Shown here piece after piece: positions 1-12,704 of a stretch of DNA of 64,000 bases. The notes beneath the pieces are model-generated. The model saw only the letters and a list, made by a program, of their open reading frames with translations. It was not told the DNA's origin and made no database searches. The position numbers and the translations under genes were made by a program. Source of the DNA: Cloeon dipterum (taxonomy: Eukaryota > Arthropoda > Insecta > Ephemeroptera > Baetidae); the NCBI RefSeq assembly GCF_949628265.1, contig NC_088788.1:26026335-26090334 (forward strand), written 5' to 3'. Every line of letters begins with the position of its first letter. The stretch's first letter is position 1.

Positions 1-623
1 GTCTGTCTGCTAAAAACCCGTTTTCCTTCTAGAAAATCTGGTTTGTTGGAGTTTTAAACAGGATTTTCACTAGAATTCCTAATAGCGCGTTTAATATTAA
101 AGCACTTTCTATTTTCCGAACAAATTATATTCTTCTATTTTTAATTTTGAACAATGTAAAAGCAAAAGCTCAGTGCTTAACCAAACATACTTATCTGTAC
201 GAAAACAAAAAGTTAAGTTTTATCATTTTCGCACAAATAATAGAGCTAGATTCTTGTGAGGAGAACCGTCCACGTTTTAAAATTTAAAACAATTTTCTTC
301 TATTGCGGCTATAAATACTGAACGCCCTATATTAAATTAAAGTCCTTCAAAATAGACAGATTAGATTGCTTTGTGCGTCAATTGGCTATTTTAAAAGGCC
401 CGCATCTCATTTCACATGCGGGGATTTGATAGCAGCAAATCTAATCTAAATGGAAACAACGTGCAAAAGTGTTCGCGTAATTGAAAATTGCGAAACACTG
501 CCCACTGGTGAAGAGAAAAATTATATTTGGAATGAATTGCGCTATCAAAGTGAAGGAAGGCACTAAATGAAAAGTTCAGGTGGCAGAAAGAAAAGTCAAG
601 AATGATAAGAATAACTAACTCAC
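1..623. other. AT-rich non-coding DNA, probably intron of the minus-strand gene
   Basis: I recognise no gene here. The stretch lies downstream, on the minus strand, of two exons of an unidentified gene and is probably its intron. It is AT-rich with short open frames only. A weak minus-strand acceptor-like site near 508 is followed by a short open frame without a convincing donor, so I do not call an exon. Confidence 0.4.
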
Positions 624-1145
624 CGAGGAATCGCTCTTATTTCGCTTATCACGCTTGGAAATTATCTGAAAAAGCAAAAGACAGTTGCAATTAACTCCAC
701 ATAATAAAGTAAATTTATGAAGAAATTTTTAAGAAAAAGAGCAAAATTTACGAAAAATGCATGCAATAGTGCACAACAAGCTTTAAATTAATTGAAATGG
801 AAAAATCCGAGAGAATTTAAATGTGGGCTGAGGATTCATTATTGAAACTAACTACATAGTACTGATTTAAGGAAGAAAATAAATATTTTTTACGATTTTC
901 ACATTTTATATTCATATACATATTAAAATTAATGAAAAAAACTAAGCAAATTCTTTCAATCATCAATAATTACATAATATAAATTACTGTGCAAAAAAAA
1001 TCTGCAAAAAGGATTTGCTAATATTAATGTAATTCTTTTTAGCATGTCACATACCTCTCGCAAAACATTACGACTGAAAAAAGTGGTCGAGTAGGTGTGT
1101 GGCGGAAATTCGGTGATCGTGGCAGCCATGTCTGCGTGGACAGGC
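624..1145 (-). CDS. 5' end of an unidentified minus-strand gene (partial)
   Basis: Two exons with matching phase 0 junctions are visible. The first begins after an acceptor (polypyrimidine then CAG) at 1145, has ATG at 1129-1127 and ends at 1055 before GTATGT. The second runs 665-624, from a TTTTTCAG acceptor to a GTGAGT donor. Together they encode 39 residues starting MAATITEFPPHTYSTT and ending RDKRNKSDSS, then the gene leaves the window to the left. A possible untranslated first exon ends at 1513 before GTGGGT. I do not recognise the family. No signal peptide or membrane segment is evident, and the second exon is basic and hydrophilic. Splice signals and phase agreement make a real N terminus likely; the function is unknown. 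Confidence 0.45.
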
Positions 1146-2061
1146 CTGGACAGTGGGACAACAGGCAACCAAGCATGTGAGGGGCGGAGGACCGCAGCAG
1201 CTTCAATTCAAACTGTTGCCGGCGTCGCAGTGTCTACGGTTGAGCGCCAAAAAAGCCGAAAGCGATAAGGTAACCTGTGAAATACGATGACATTCAATTT
1301 AGCACGTACAGTCTTTGCATTTTTAATCTTCAGGCGAAGGTGAGAGGATACTGGTCTTCCTGTTTCGTGCGAAACAAGGACAGACGTTGTGTGTTTGCAT
1401 CCATGTATATTTTGCACTTGCAGATCTGCCGCACATTTCAGTGAATGACACACACGTTTGAAGTTTTGGACGCATTAAAGAGACAGGGACTCCAATATAA
1501 GGCTGCACCCACCTGCGACCGCTGATATTGCTCCTTTTGTTTGCTGTGTTTACTGATAAAAAATCCGGTTGATGGTGCTCCGTTTTAAGTTAGACGCTCG
1601 GCTACCATAGCTCACTTGCAGCGGCAGCGCTCCATCAGTAAACTGAGTAAACTATTCTGCTGCGGCGAGACCGCAAATTTCAGAGTTCACGATATCAGTG
1701 ATTGTGCGTTAAGTAGAAAATAGGGCTTGCATGAGCGCCATCTTACATATGAGATGCACAATTTAATTTAAAATTTGATGAAGCTTTTGAAATTTCCGCG
1801 CGCCTGATATTATGGCTTACTTGAACTGCATCGTATCCTCATGAACGCATGCGCACTACATCAAGTTCAGCCCTTCGGCCCTTACATCTGACTTGTCAGA
1901 ATTAAATATTTTGTTACTTGTTTATTCAGCCTATCATCTGTTGGGACTGCGGCTGCCCGATGAACAGCTGTTAATTATTTCAACAAGCTTGGGCAGGGGC
2001 GAGAAGCCCCAAAAATTATTTGGAAAAGATTTTCAAGCTGGACGCAGTAGCACAAAAAATC
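1146..2061. promoter_or_regulatory. divergent intergenic region between the unidentified gene and the CIB1-like gene
   Basis: About 0.9 kb separates the two divergent start codons. It probably holds both promoters and 5' UTRs, including a candidate minus-strand untranslated exon ending at 1513. I see no TATA box with confidence. Short open frames here carry no recognisable protein. Confidence 0.35.
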
Positions 2062-2839
2062 ATGGGTCAGGGTAGCAGTCAATTTTCTGAAGAAGAACTC
2101 CAGGATTATCAGGTTTTTAATTCATTTGGCACTCAAATGTTCCTATTACACAATTTTTTTTGCAGGATCTTACATACTTTACCAAGAAAGAAGTGTTAAA
2201 GTAAGCAATAATTATTATGAAATTATTTTTATGAAGCTGATTGTGAGGTTAATAGGGTTAATAAAGGAAATACATATATTATGATGTACTAAAGTTTTGC
2301 GACGTATTTCAGAGCGCACCAAAAGTTCAAGGCCCTTGCTCCAGAAAAAGTTGGACACAATCGCAATGCCAAGTTACCGATGTCCAAAATCATGTCCTGC
2401 ACTGAACTGCGAGTAAATCCATTCAATGATAGAATTTGTAAAGTCTTCAGCTCCAGCAGAGACGGTGATTGTACATTTGAAGACTTTTTGGACATGATGT
2501 CCGTCTTCAGCGAAGCTGCTCCACTCACTGTCAAAGCTGAATACGCATTTAGAATTTTTGGTAACCAAGCAAATATAATTTTTGCAAGTTTTTTTTAAAA
2601 TTTGATTTTGTTTTACAGATTTTGATGGGGATGACATGCTTGGTGTTGAGGACTTGCAGCAAGTCATAGAGAGGCTGACAGGTCCACAGCACCTTTCTGA
2701 TGTTGACACAAAGCAATTGATTCAAAATTTGCTGGAAGAGGCAGATCTGGATGACGATGGCTCTCTTTCTTATGCTGAATTTGAGCACATCATCTCGAAG
2801 AGTCCTGATTTCACCAGTACATTTCGAATTCGTCTCTGA
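2062..2839 (+). CDS. CIB1: calcium and integrin-binding protein, CIB1-like (EF-hand)
   Basis: Small EF-hand regulator of the CIB family, which binds integrin alpha tails and kinases in animals. Exons: 2062-2112, 2166-2200, 2313-2560, 2619-2839; all junctions GT-AG with phases 0, 2, 1; 184 residues, the family's usual size. The start MGQGSS has Gly at position 2, a likely N-myristoylation site as in other CIBs. The segment YQDLTYFTKKEVLKAH is typical of the family. Two canonical calcium loops are visible near the C terminus: DFDGDDMLGVED, split by the last intron, and DLDDDGSLSYAE. The first EF-hand pair is degenerate, as in relatives. The C terminus SPDFTSTFRIRL matches the CIB1/CIB2 ending. 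I lean to CIB1 over CIB2 on the N-terminal and RVFS/DFLD-like stretches, from memory only. Confidence 0.9.
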
Positions 2840-3757
2840 AGCAGTGATCCTATAGGATCGTTATAAGATCTAATTTTAAACCACATTGTGATTATAATTT
2901 TTGGTATTGTTCTCTATTAGAAAGTATCTTTGCTAATCGTTCTGCGCTCAGAAATCAATTTTAACAGAATTAGGTGAAAATTTAAAAATAAACTAAAATT
3001 GGTTTTTTTAAATAAAATTTGGCAAAAAAATGATTGGCATAGTGCATCGCTCAATTTGCGGTAGCAGACCATAAGTTTATACATTTATTGTAAAATTAAC
3101 TATGATATTGTTCAGAATCGATAAAACTCTTAATTTTCTAGTCATTCCCGAATTATGCCCTGCATGAAAAATTTGTAAATTATCCAAATTAATTTAAATT
3201 GCTGGATTGAACAAGATATATTATTTGAATTTGTATAATTATAATACCATGGGTGTAATATGATAAAATATAATATACCATTAATATAATGTCCCTTATT
3301 TCATTTAATTCTAAGCTGTGACCAATGAAAAAAAAACGAAAAACTTCAAAGTACATAAGATTTTATTTTAGAATTTACCAGTCGCGATAATCTGTGATAA
3401 TCACTTCTGTTTAATTACATTATGTCTGAAGATATAATTTTTAGGGGTATGTCATTATCATTGTCGTGCGATCTGATATTAACATTCATAAAATTAAAAT
3501 GATACAAAATAATATGATAAAATTCCCAAGATCATTCTGCTCGTGCTCATGCCATTGAAAAAGGTAGTTCAACTTGTGACGTCAGAAGCAAGGCCCATGC
3601 AGCCAGGCAAGCTAAAGCAGAGAGCGGCGCATGCGCGTTTATCCGTTTCCCGCACTTGGTTTGTGGAACGAGCAAGTGCCATCGCTCCCTGCCTTCTCTC
3701 AACGGCTTGTACGTTGTGTTGGTTGTTACTCTGACTCTGATAGCGCCTCAATTTTCG
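2840..3757. promoter_or_regulatory. intergenic: 3' UTR of the CIB1-like gene and topoisomerase I promoter
   Basis: About 0.9 kb between two tandem plus-strand genes. The left two thirds are very AT-rich with several AATAAA/ATAAA-like signals. The last 150 bases before the topoisomerase start are GC-richer and probably hold its promoter and 5' UTR. Nothing else is recognisable. Confidence 0.4.
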
Positions 3758-6700
3758 ATGGAAAACTCGGACTCGGGCCTCGATGGGGCTTCTCCACCCC
3801 AGGTAGGTTCTAATTTTCGACTCGCGTGTTTTTCTACGTGCTTTTTTGCGTACCAAACCGTGCCCAAGAGGCTGCAGTCTCTTGAAAACGGGACTTGCAA
3901 TATTCGCTTGGTTGGCGTGAAAATTTCAAAGTCCTAAAATGGCGTCAGAAACTAAGTCCCTGCATAGCGTTGTGCCAATATGCACACTTTCAATGACTCT
4001 GTACTCCGCATTTGGGCCGATGCTGTCAAAATGAATGATTTGCAAACGAAAGCAGTTGAATTTTCTTGAAAATAACATCCGAATCGGCGCAATTCTAACT
4101 TGCGTGTCTTTTATTTTGTAGGTGAAAAGAGAGCACTTTTCATCATCTGAGGAGGCCCCAACCAATGGTGAGTAGGAGAGAAAATCAAGTGCCTGGCACA
4201 CATGCTCCAGCTTCATGGACGCACATAAATCTTAACACATTTTCGCGCAACTGGATGCATTTTGGGCATTTTAGCATCAAAATTTTCAAATTAAAATTAT
4301 TGTTTTTTTAATTTAATGGTCTAATATGAACAGCAACTTGAATCTAGAATTATGTAATAGCTCTTAATGATTAATTTAGCTATTTACAACTCTACTGGAA
4401 AATCAAGCTTCGTAATTAAAAATGAAATATTTGCCAAATTCCTGTGCAATTTTAATTTTAGAATTTAATTTATAATATTATAGTCTTGTTATTTCATTAA
4501 AAGCTATCAGCAAAAGAGATAACAACTACATATTATATTGACTATTTTAAAGCTTCATTTTTAATTTACACATTTTGTGCGGGGTTAACGCAAATCAGAA
4601 GAAATAACCTATTTGAACTGGCTAAAATGAGGTCAATATTTATTCATTTTCTAAATAGCACTAGTGATCTCCCATCAACTTGCGTTGTACAAACATGTTG
4701 GCTACCACGTGTTGAGCTTATTTGCAATAACTTAATATTACCCAAAAGTATTCAGAATTCGCTTTTTATTAGATTAGGTATCAACAGAGATTCTTATTCT
4801 CCAGTTTCCACGTAATTGGGAAAATGCTTTTTGCAAATATTTATAGTTTATAATATCTTGAATCATTAAAAAAAATCAAAATCTAGGCTCAGGTGGGATG
4901 AATGGCATGACCAACGGCCACGGGGGCGAAAAGGAACGTAGTCACAAGTCTGAACACCGGGACAAGGACAAGCACCGCAGCGACAAGCATAAAGATAAGC
5001 ACAGAGAAAAGGACCGGGATAGAAGCAAACATTCCAGCAGCAGTAGCAGTAGTAGCAAAGTATGATTAAATGTTTTTAAAATACATTTTAAATACCACTC
5101 TGATGTCACTTGAGGATTTATTGAACAACAGGGAGAACAATTTTAAGAACAAGAGTGACTCCCTGATCAAAAATAGCTAACAAGTTTCTCAATATCAATT
5201 AAATGAATTGCTTTTTTGTATTTATAATTGACATTTTCCTTAAGGACAAACACCACAGCAGCAGCAGTTCAAAGGATAAGCACAGGGACAAGGAACGCTC
5301 TGAAAAGGATAAGGAGCGCTCAAAAGATAAGGAAAAGCACTCGTCTTCCTCCTCTGACAAGCACAGGGACAAAGACAAGGAGCGCTCTGACAAGAGCAAG
5401 CATCATGATGGGAAGGACCGGGATAAGAGCAAGCATGAGCACAAGAGCAGCTCGTCTAGCAAAGAACACAAGAGCAGCAGGTAGGACCCATATTATTAAA
5501 GCTTAAAGCATTATGCTCTAACTCTTCCTTATAGCAAGGACAAGGAGAGGAGTAGCAAGGAGAAAGATAGGGAGCACAAGGAGCGTAGCAAGGACAAGCA
5601 CAGTTCTGAAAAGAAAAATAAGGATCATGAAAAGGAGCCTAAGGTTTGTTGAGTGGCCCGTTTGTTGGCATAATATAATGTATGAGTTTTTAGCACACTG
5701 AAAAGGTTAAAATCAAGGAGGAGGTCCCGGAACCTGCAGTGTTTAACGATCCCTTTGAAGACACGCCAAAGAAACCTGTTAAGCCTGTAAAACAGGAAAT
5801 GGAGAGCGAAGATGAGGATAAACCTCTTGTAAGTTGATTTTACCCAAGGAAAAGTCAATTTTCCTTATTGATAAGCTGAGGTTTTCAATAAATTTTCAAG
5901 TCTTAATTATTTTTTTTGTAATTAAAGCTGCACAAACAAAAGGATTGGGAAGCGGTAGGATTTAAAATGATAAATTTAAAGTTAATGGTAGCATAGAGAA
6001 CCTTAAGATTACTTGAACACGCATTCAACAAAGTGATTTAACTCACTTTCTTGGAGAAAACCTGTTCTACGTTATCATGGCAGGAAAGCATATAAAACGC
6101 ACACATAATTATGTTGTATTTAATTCTCAGATGGAGCGTGCCAGCCAGAAGAAACGAAAAGCTGAAATCGCTGGTGATGAATCGGAGGAAGACATTCCTC
6201 TGATGCAGCGCAAAAAGCCAAAGAAGGAAAAAGAAAATAAAAAACGCATTAAGGAAGAGAGTGAAGAGGAGGAAGACTTTAAACCAGTAAGCTAATGTTT
6301 CCTCTTCTGGAATACAGAAGATAGATTTTACTATTTTCAGGCCAAGAAAGCGAAAAAGAAGACTAAGGTTGAGGATAAGAAACAGGAAAGTCCGACCAAG
6401 AGAGGCAAGAAAAAGGAGGAGGAGGAAGGTACCGTGTGGAAGTGGTAAGTTTTGAATGCTACCTCCTCCTATGATTCTGCTTTGGCATGGCGCCGCTAGG
6501 GGGCCGAGTCACAGCTGTTTCTCTTTGAGTATTAAAACGTGACTGCAGAACGGTGTCAAAATGATGGCTGTGCTAGCTTTAAGAGTAATAATAAATCACT
6601 TGAAATCCAATATACTGCAGTTAAATGTGCAAAGACTGATAAAACGTCAATCATGTTTTAAGTCCAAGTCATGGTATTTGCTGGTTTATTTCCATTTAAT

Positions 6701-9107
6701 TCAGGATTTGACTTAAATGCTTCTAGGTGGGAGGAAGACAAACCTAGTGATGGCACCAAGTGGAATTATCTGGAGCACAAAGGACCAGTGTTTGCACCAG
6801 CGTATGAGCCTCTGCCAGATGGCGTCAAGTTCTACTATAACGGCAAGCAAGTGAGACTGTCAGAACCTGCTGAAGAAGTTGCTGGCTTCTACGCCAAGAT
6901 GCTTGAGCACGAGTTCACCACTAAGAAGACTTTCAATGAGAACTTCTTCAAGGACTGGCGCAAGCAGATGACTCCTAAGGAAAAGGAACTGATCACTGAC
7001 CTTTCATTGTGCGATTTCAAGCCCATGCACGCCTACTTCCAACAGAAATCTGAGGAGAGAAAGGCCATGTCAAAAGAGGAAAAACTGGTAGGTCATTTCG
7101 GAAGATGAATGCTGGATGTGAATTATAAAACGTAACTCTTTGAAACACTGCTATTATTGCTATCCATTGTCTTAAGACATTTGCCAATTCTGAACACTGA
7201 GTCTTGATTTAAAACGATTTTCCTTTTACAGAAAATTAAGCAAGAAAATGAACAAATTCAGGCGGAGTATGGCACATGCGTCATAGATGGTCACAAGGAA
7301 AAGATTGGTAACTACAAGATAGAACCGCCGGGTTTGTTCAGAGGCCGTGGTGAACATCCTAAAATGGGAAAACTCAAGGCCAGAATTATGCCTGAGGATG
7401 TGATAATCAACTGTTCCAAAGATGCTCCAAAGCCTGTTCCGCCTCCAGGCCACCGCTGGAAGGAGGTATGTTATCTGAAACACAAATGTGAATGATATAC
7501 GATAACTTACCATCTATCTCAGGTTCGCCACGACAACACTGTGACCTGGCTGTGTTCGTGGACTGAGAATGTCCAAGGCCAGGGTAAATATGTGATGCTG
7601 AACCCATCATCCAAGTTGAAGGGCGAGAAGGACATGCAAAAGTATGAGACGGCCCGCAAGCTGCACCGCCGAATTGACAAGATCCGCGAGGAATATCGCC
7701 AGGATTGGAAGCACAAGGAGATGCGCATTCGGCAACGCTCAGTCGCGCTTTACTTCATCGATAGGCTTGCTTTGAGAGCTGGTAATGAAAAAGACGAAGA
7801 TCAGGCAGACACTGTTGGCTGCTGCTCACTCAGAGTTGAACATATCCAGCTGCACGAGGAGAAAGATGGTAATTTAGTTTGTTTCAAGTTTCATTAATAA
7901 ACATGAACAAGGGAATCGTCTAATATTCTTGATTTATGTGAGAATTTTTTGCGCAACTTAATTTCTATTATAATTTGAACCTTAACTGTATTATTATTCT
8001 TGATAATCTTTATAGCTTGCCATGCTCAAAGTTGTGCTTCTAAATACCTTTCAATTGATTTTCATGACTGAATCTTTCCAGGCAAGCCTTTCGTTGTGGT
8101 GTTTGATTTTCTCGGCAAGGACTCTATCCGTTATTACAATGAGGTGCCAGTTGAAAAAAGGGTGTTCAAAAATTTGCAGCTATTCATGGAGAATAAGAAT
8201 GAAGGCGATGATTTATTCGACCGTCTCAATGTAAGTCATCGTGGCGTGAGTTTAGCTTTATAATCACGACTTGTATTTCTTCAGACTTCTATATTGAACA
8301 AGCATCTAAATGACCTGATGGATGGCCTGACTGCCAAGGTGTTCCGTACTTACAACGCTTCAATAACCCTCCAGAGGCAACTGGAAGAGTTGACTGTTGA
8401 GGGCGCAAACGTTCCGGAAATGGTAAAAATAATTATCTCTGATATTACACTTTCAATTCTCTGACCAGATCTAGACTAGTTTCAATACATTGTTTGGTGC
8501 TAAGATCCTTAATTACAACGATATGTGTTTTGCTTACCAGATGCTATCGTACAACCGTGCTAACCGTGCTGTGGCTATACTCTGCAACCATCAGCGCTCT
8601 GTTCCAAAAACGCACGCCAAATCCATGGAAAACCTAAAGGCGAAAATAGACGCTAAGAAACAGGCCGTTGAGGATGCTGAGGAAGCTCTCAGGGACGCCA
8701 AGAAGGAATACAAGCGCAGCAAGTCTGAGAAGGATAAAATGTAAGATTCCCTTGTTGCTTTCCTGTGGTTGTACCAATTTTACGCTACCAATTTCAGTAA
8801 CTTGGATAAAAAGAAGAAAGCCTTTGAACGACAACAGCAGCAGCTGGAAAAGCTAGAGCTGCAAGCTACTGACCGTGAGGAAAACAAGGAAATCGCTTTG
8901 GGCACCTCAAAGCTCAATTATTTGGATCCTCGTATTTCTGTTGCTTGGTAAGTGCTACTTGAATCTGCATTTGAGCGGATTTTTGAACGTTAATCTTCTC
9001 TCAGGTGCAAGAAAAACAACGTGCCGATCGAGAAGGTATATAACAAGACGCAGCGTGACAAATTCCGTTGGGCTATCGACATGGCTGGGCCAGAATTCAT
9101 TTTTTAA
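3758..9107 (+). CDS. Top1: DNA topoisomerase I (type IB)
   Basis: Nuclear enzyme that relaxes supercoils through a transient 3'-phosphotyrosyl nick. Sixteen exons: 3758-3802, 4122-4167, 4887-5059, 5245-5480, 5535-5643, 5694-5828, 6131-6286, 6341-6444, 6727-7087, 7232-7465, 7523-7868, 8082-8230, 8285-8422, 8541-8740, 8798-8947, 9005-9107; 894 residues. The N-terminal third is a Lys/Asp/Glu/His/Ser-rich nuclear localisation region with DKHRDKDK-type repeats. The core starts near [13 protein letters not shown] and [20 protein letters not shown]. Catalytic residues are in place: Arg in [13 protein letters not shown], Lys in [11 protein letters not shown], Arg in KVFRTYNAS, His in CNHQRS, and the active-site Tyr in SKLNYLDPR (codon 8919-8921). 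A coiled linker (about 8625-8880) precedes the C-terminal domain. The protein ends DMAGPEFIF. Identification is certain; the exact 5' end of the transcript is not seen. Confidence 0.97.
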
Positions 9108-9460
9108 AATATTTACCGCACCGTCTGTATTTCTCAATATAGTGACTAATATCGCATATAACTTTTCAAATGCGTCATAAATCAGTAGGTTATTATTCCA
9201 ACTCATCGCATAAACAAAAAAATCTTGTTTGATTGTGTAGTTAGGGAGAGAGGAACAGTTGATATTCAACCGAATTTATTTGAATGAAGCGAGCGTACTT
9301 TTTCTAAGATGGCAATGTCCTTCGTGAAAGAGAGCTTGGTATCTTTGCGTTTCAAATATCAATTAATAGATCATAGAACTAATGAACTTAACAATGAAGC
9401 TATGGTTAGATGTTATACGATCCACTCACTGCTCTGTGTACACATAGTGGATGTGAGGCG

Positions 9461-9492
9461 CCTAGCGCTGAGCCTGGTGGGTTCAGGCTAGG
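9461..9492. other. GC-rich hairpin in the Top1 3' region
   Basis: CCTAGC pairs with GCTAGG at the base. After a single bulged G, CTGAGCC pairs with GGTTCAG (one G-T wobble) around a TGGTG loop. The stem is 13 bp, with a few more pairs outside it. A small palindrome, AGATC-TCGC-GATCT, follows. The local GC content contrasts with the AT-rich surroundings. Confidence 0.5.
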
Positions 9493-10790
9493 TGCGTGAG
9501 ATCTCGCGATCTGTGAGTCTGTTGTGTAAACTGTTTCTTTTCTTGGCTTGTCGGTGGTGTGCTATTTTTTATATTGAATATGTAATCTTATACAAGACCA
9601 GCCAAATTTGTTGCACCAAAGATATTTCTTGAATCTTAACGTAATGGAGGCAAATTGGCGATTTGTATTACTTATCCATTTTGGAGCTATACTGAGTGGA
9701 AGGTGTTGCATCAACGATCATTTTAATAGAAAACCCAGTTTTAATTTGTTCCCTTCCATTAAATTTTAAGCTGCTTGCACATTTTCTACTGTAATATTTC
9801 ATCTTGTGATTTACTTTCAGCTAAGGCTTAAGCTTACAATGTCTTGCGATAAGCATTACACTGCTGAGTTTTAACTGTATATGAATCCTTTTCTGATTTT
9901 TTTTATATTAAAATGAGCAATAAATCGAATTTTGCTTCAAAATAAAAAAAAATGTTTCTATCATGCTGAGCAAATAATGTTGAGGTTAATACACCAGCAC
10001 CATAGAAGATTATTTCCTGGAAAACGAGAAGTGGCTTAATAAGCATAATCCATCTGTCAGCATTTTGATTTTGCTAAATTAAGCTCTCCTTCGCTTAAAG
10101 AAGTGGCTTCCACGTCTCATTAAGGGTGAAATTCGAATGAAACAATTTATTAACTGCGAACATTTTTATTCACTGGCAAACTAAACGCAAAATAAGTAAC
10201 AAAATAAAATTGTTGCTATAAATAAATCACAAGGTTAAGGTTAATGAGATGATAAAAATAAGGCAGGGGTAATTGTTAACACATTAATTATGTATATAGC
10301 GTGTAATTGTCGTTCAGGTCACTTAAATCCACTAGTAGAATTGTGCACTCTAATTGAGGTACGCAGAATAAATAAATGCGTCATTAGTTAATAACACCAA
10401 AAACTTAAAAAAGAACAAACGCTGACAAATTTTCTTATTGCTATTTTTGAGAGGCCTCACGCCTCATTGAGATCAGGAAACTTACTTTTGCTCTTTGTGC
10501 CATGGAGTAATACCGCAGTCTTGATTAAATTTTTTTAACAAGAACTTGGAGCTTCGAATAATTTAAATGTCTCTGCACAAATCCTAAATGAGAGCCCGCT
10601 TGGCACAAAAAGTTATCTTTAAAACAACTATATATTTACAAAGCTTCTGTTTGGCACATGACACAGCAATGACTTGCTTATTTTGTATGCACAGAGGAAT
10701 ATTTTGTATAGAAAATAATAGGTATGCAAAATGGTACCACCTAACATGATCCCTTGTCTTAGATTTTCAAATATTTTTTAATAAGCCGTA

Positions 10791-10796
10791 TTTATT
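10791..10796 (-). terminator. polyadenylation signal of the sulfotransferase gene
   Basis: AATAAA on the minus strand, about 200 nt downstream of the sulfotransferase stop codon. It is the nearest canonical signal I noticed. Confidence 0.4.
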
Positions 10797-10993
10797 TTGG
10801 CAACTATAGCTCATCGATGATTGAATGCAAGTTTTGTGTGTGTATATAGTCACATTTTTGGCACAAGATTCTTTATCCTCCAGAATCCCCATAAAAATAA
10901 TATAAAAACCTTCCAGTCAGACGAAGCTTTTGGTTAACAAACACTGAAAATTGTCACATCATACACTTATTACTTTAAAAACGCTCTTTGGTT

Positions 10994-12704
10994 TTAAGGC
11001 CAGCCAAAATTAATGCCCGTCACTTGGTAGAGGCGAGCGTTGAAAGGACGGAAAAATTCCCGAAGCAGCTGAATAACACTCATCTTGATTAAGGGATGGT
11101 TTCTGCCCTTAGTCTTGCCCAGACAGCGTGGGCCAGGGCTGGCTGCCGCTTTTAACAAGCACGGAAACCCTTTTGTAGTGTTCAGATAAAAATGCTGCTG
11201 TGACACAAACTGCTTGACTCCAAGGAATCTCTGAACGCGCACCATTTCAGCGGCAGGGTTGGTGATCAACTGTTCTCCAGACACGAAGAGGAATTGACTC
11301 AGGGGGAAATGACGGAGCCACCTCTCCAGATGTCTAATGTACACTCCTATGCGAACTGGACCCCACGTTGTGTCTACCAGTTTACTCGAGCCGTTGATGA
11401 AGGCTAAGTCCTCAAAGTTCTTCATGTCTAATTTTTTGCTGGAAATTCTATGTGTGAATTTTTGGAGTCAACTAGACATTTCTGGCTAATACCTTGAAGC
11501 TTGAGTGTAATCAGAAATGGCTCTCTCCACTGGGTCCCTGACAACAATCAACATCTTTATTGCGGGATTCATTTGGAAAACTCGCTTAGGAACGTCTCTG
11601 GTAACAAAATAACTTGGGGTCTTTTCCATAGTTACTTGACCCTCAAAGGTTGGAGGCATTTGGAGTCTGCAAATAATATTTTTTTTAGGACTTTTAATAA
11701 AATTAACTCTATTAAATATTTAGAGCCTACCTGTACCACTCAAAGCCTCGGTCGTGGAAGCGGTCAAAAAAATGGATTTCAGAACCAGCTGCTCTTATAT
11801 CAGGATGCACCCTGATGAACTCGAGCAAGGCCCTAGTCCCACACTTTTTAACGCCAATTATTAGTGCCTGAGGAAGCCTCCTTTTCGCTTTTTGGCCACT
11901 TTTTGGTTCAGTCTGATGAATATTTTCGGTTGAATTGCTAACCGACAGTGTGTCCGGCTCAGGGTAGCTGACCCTGACGCGGGCAGCATTTTCAGGGCCA
12001 AGGGAAAAATACTGCTCGGTAGTCTCTCCTGCATAGTAATCAGCAGTGCTCTTTGACACGTCGTCCAATCCATTACTGTAGTTGGCACAGAAGTTGGAAC
12101 TGAATAAGAATGCCAATTTTATGAATTAATAAAGAAACATTTTCAGAAACTTTTATTGGGAATAATTGTGTTTCAACGAACTAAACGTGTGTAAAAATCT
12201 AATGCAATACACCTATCAAATTATTTTAATATCAAAAAGATTTCCTTTCTCCTTGCCTGGTATATTTTATATCTAAAATTATTTCACCGTGATTTTTTTT
12301 TAAATTAAGTGTGCAGTTATTTACAAAAAAAAAATTCTATTTTATAAAAGCAATTAGATTTACCATTCTGAACAACGGTATTAAAATACTAAAATCTAAA
12401 ATATGTCAAAAACCACGTATTGGTATCAATAAAAAATATTCCTTACTTAAGATTTCAAAGAAAAAAATGATTTACTGGTAAAATCATTAAGTATTTCAGT
12501 CAAAACCTTAAAGTATATATAATCGTGAATTTATTCAACAACTAATTTTTATAATTTTGATTCAGTAAATTTGCTCTAAAATATTTTTAAAAAGTTATCT
12601 TACCTGTAAAAGCCATAGCAGGCAAAAAATGTTGCAAGTGCTACTATCAAAATGGCTCTTCTATTCTGGAAACATGTCCACAGCTTGTTCAAAAGTAACT
12701 GCAT
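10994..12704 (-). CDS. HS3ST: heparan sulfate glucosamine 3-O-sulfotransferase
   Basis: Golgi enzyme that moves sulfate from PAPS to the 3-OH of glucosamine in heparan sulfate. Exons (minus): 12704-12604, 12099-11731, 11666-11493, 11438-10994; every junction is phase 2; 362 residues. It is a type II membrane protein: a short basic cytosolic tail, then a signal anchor in exon 1 ([16 protein letters not shown]). The PAPS 5'-phosphosulfate loop is [16 protein letters not shown]. The conserved [15 protein letters not shown] and 3'-phosphate-binding [13 protein letters not shown] motifs follow. The C terminus [16 protein letters not shown] is diagnostic of 3-OSTs. The two catalytic-domain cysteines in [17 protein letters not shown] are present. 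I cannot assign the exact subtype. A likely untranslated first exon ends at 12853 (GTAAGT donor), and the coding exon begins at an acceptor at 12745. Confidence 0.95.

Larger units (their letters stand above)
9108..10993. other. gene-free stretch: 3' UTRs of Top1 (+) and the sulfotransferase gene (-)
   Basis: Convergent intergenic region of 1.9 kb. It holds a possible Top1 polyadenylation signal AATAAA at 9919-9924 and a minus-strand signal at 10791-10796. A strong hairpin lies at 9461-9492 (separate entry). I see no protein-coding exon. Confidence 0.5.
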
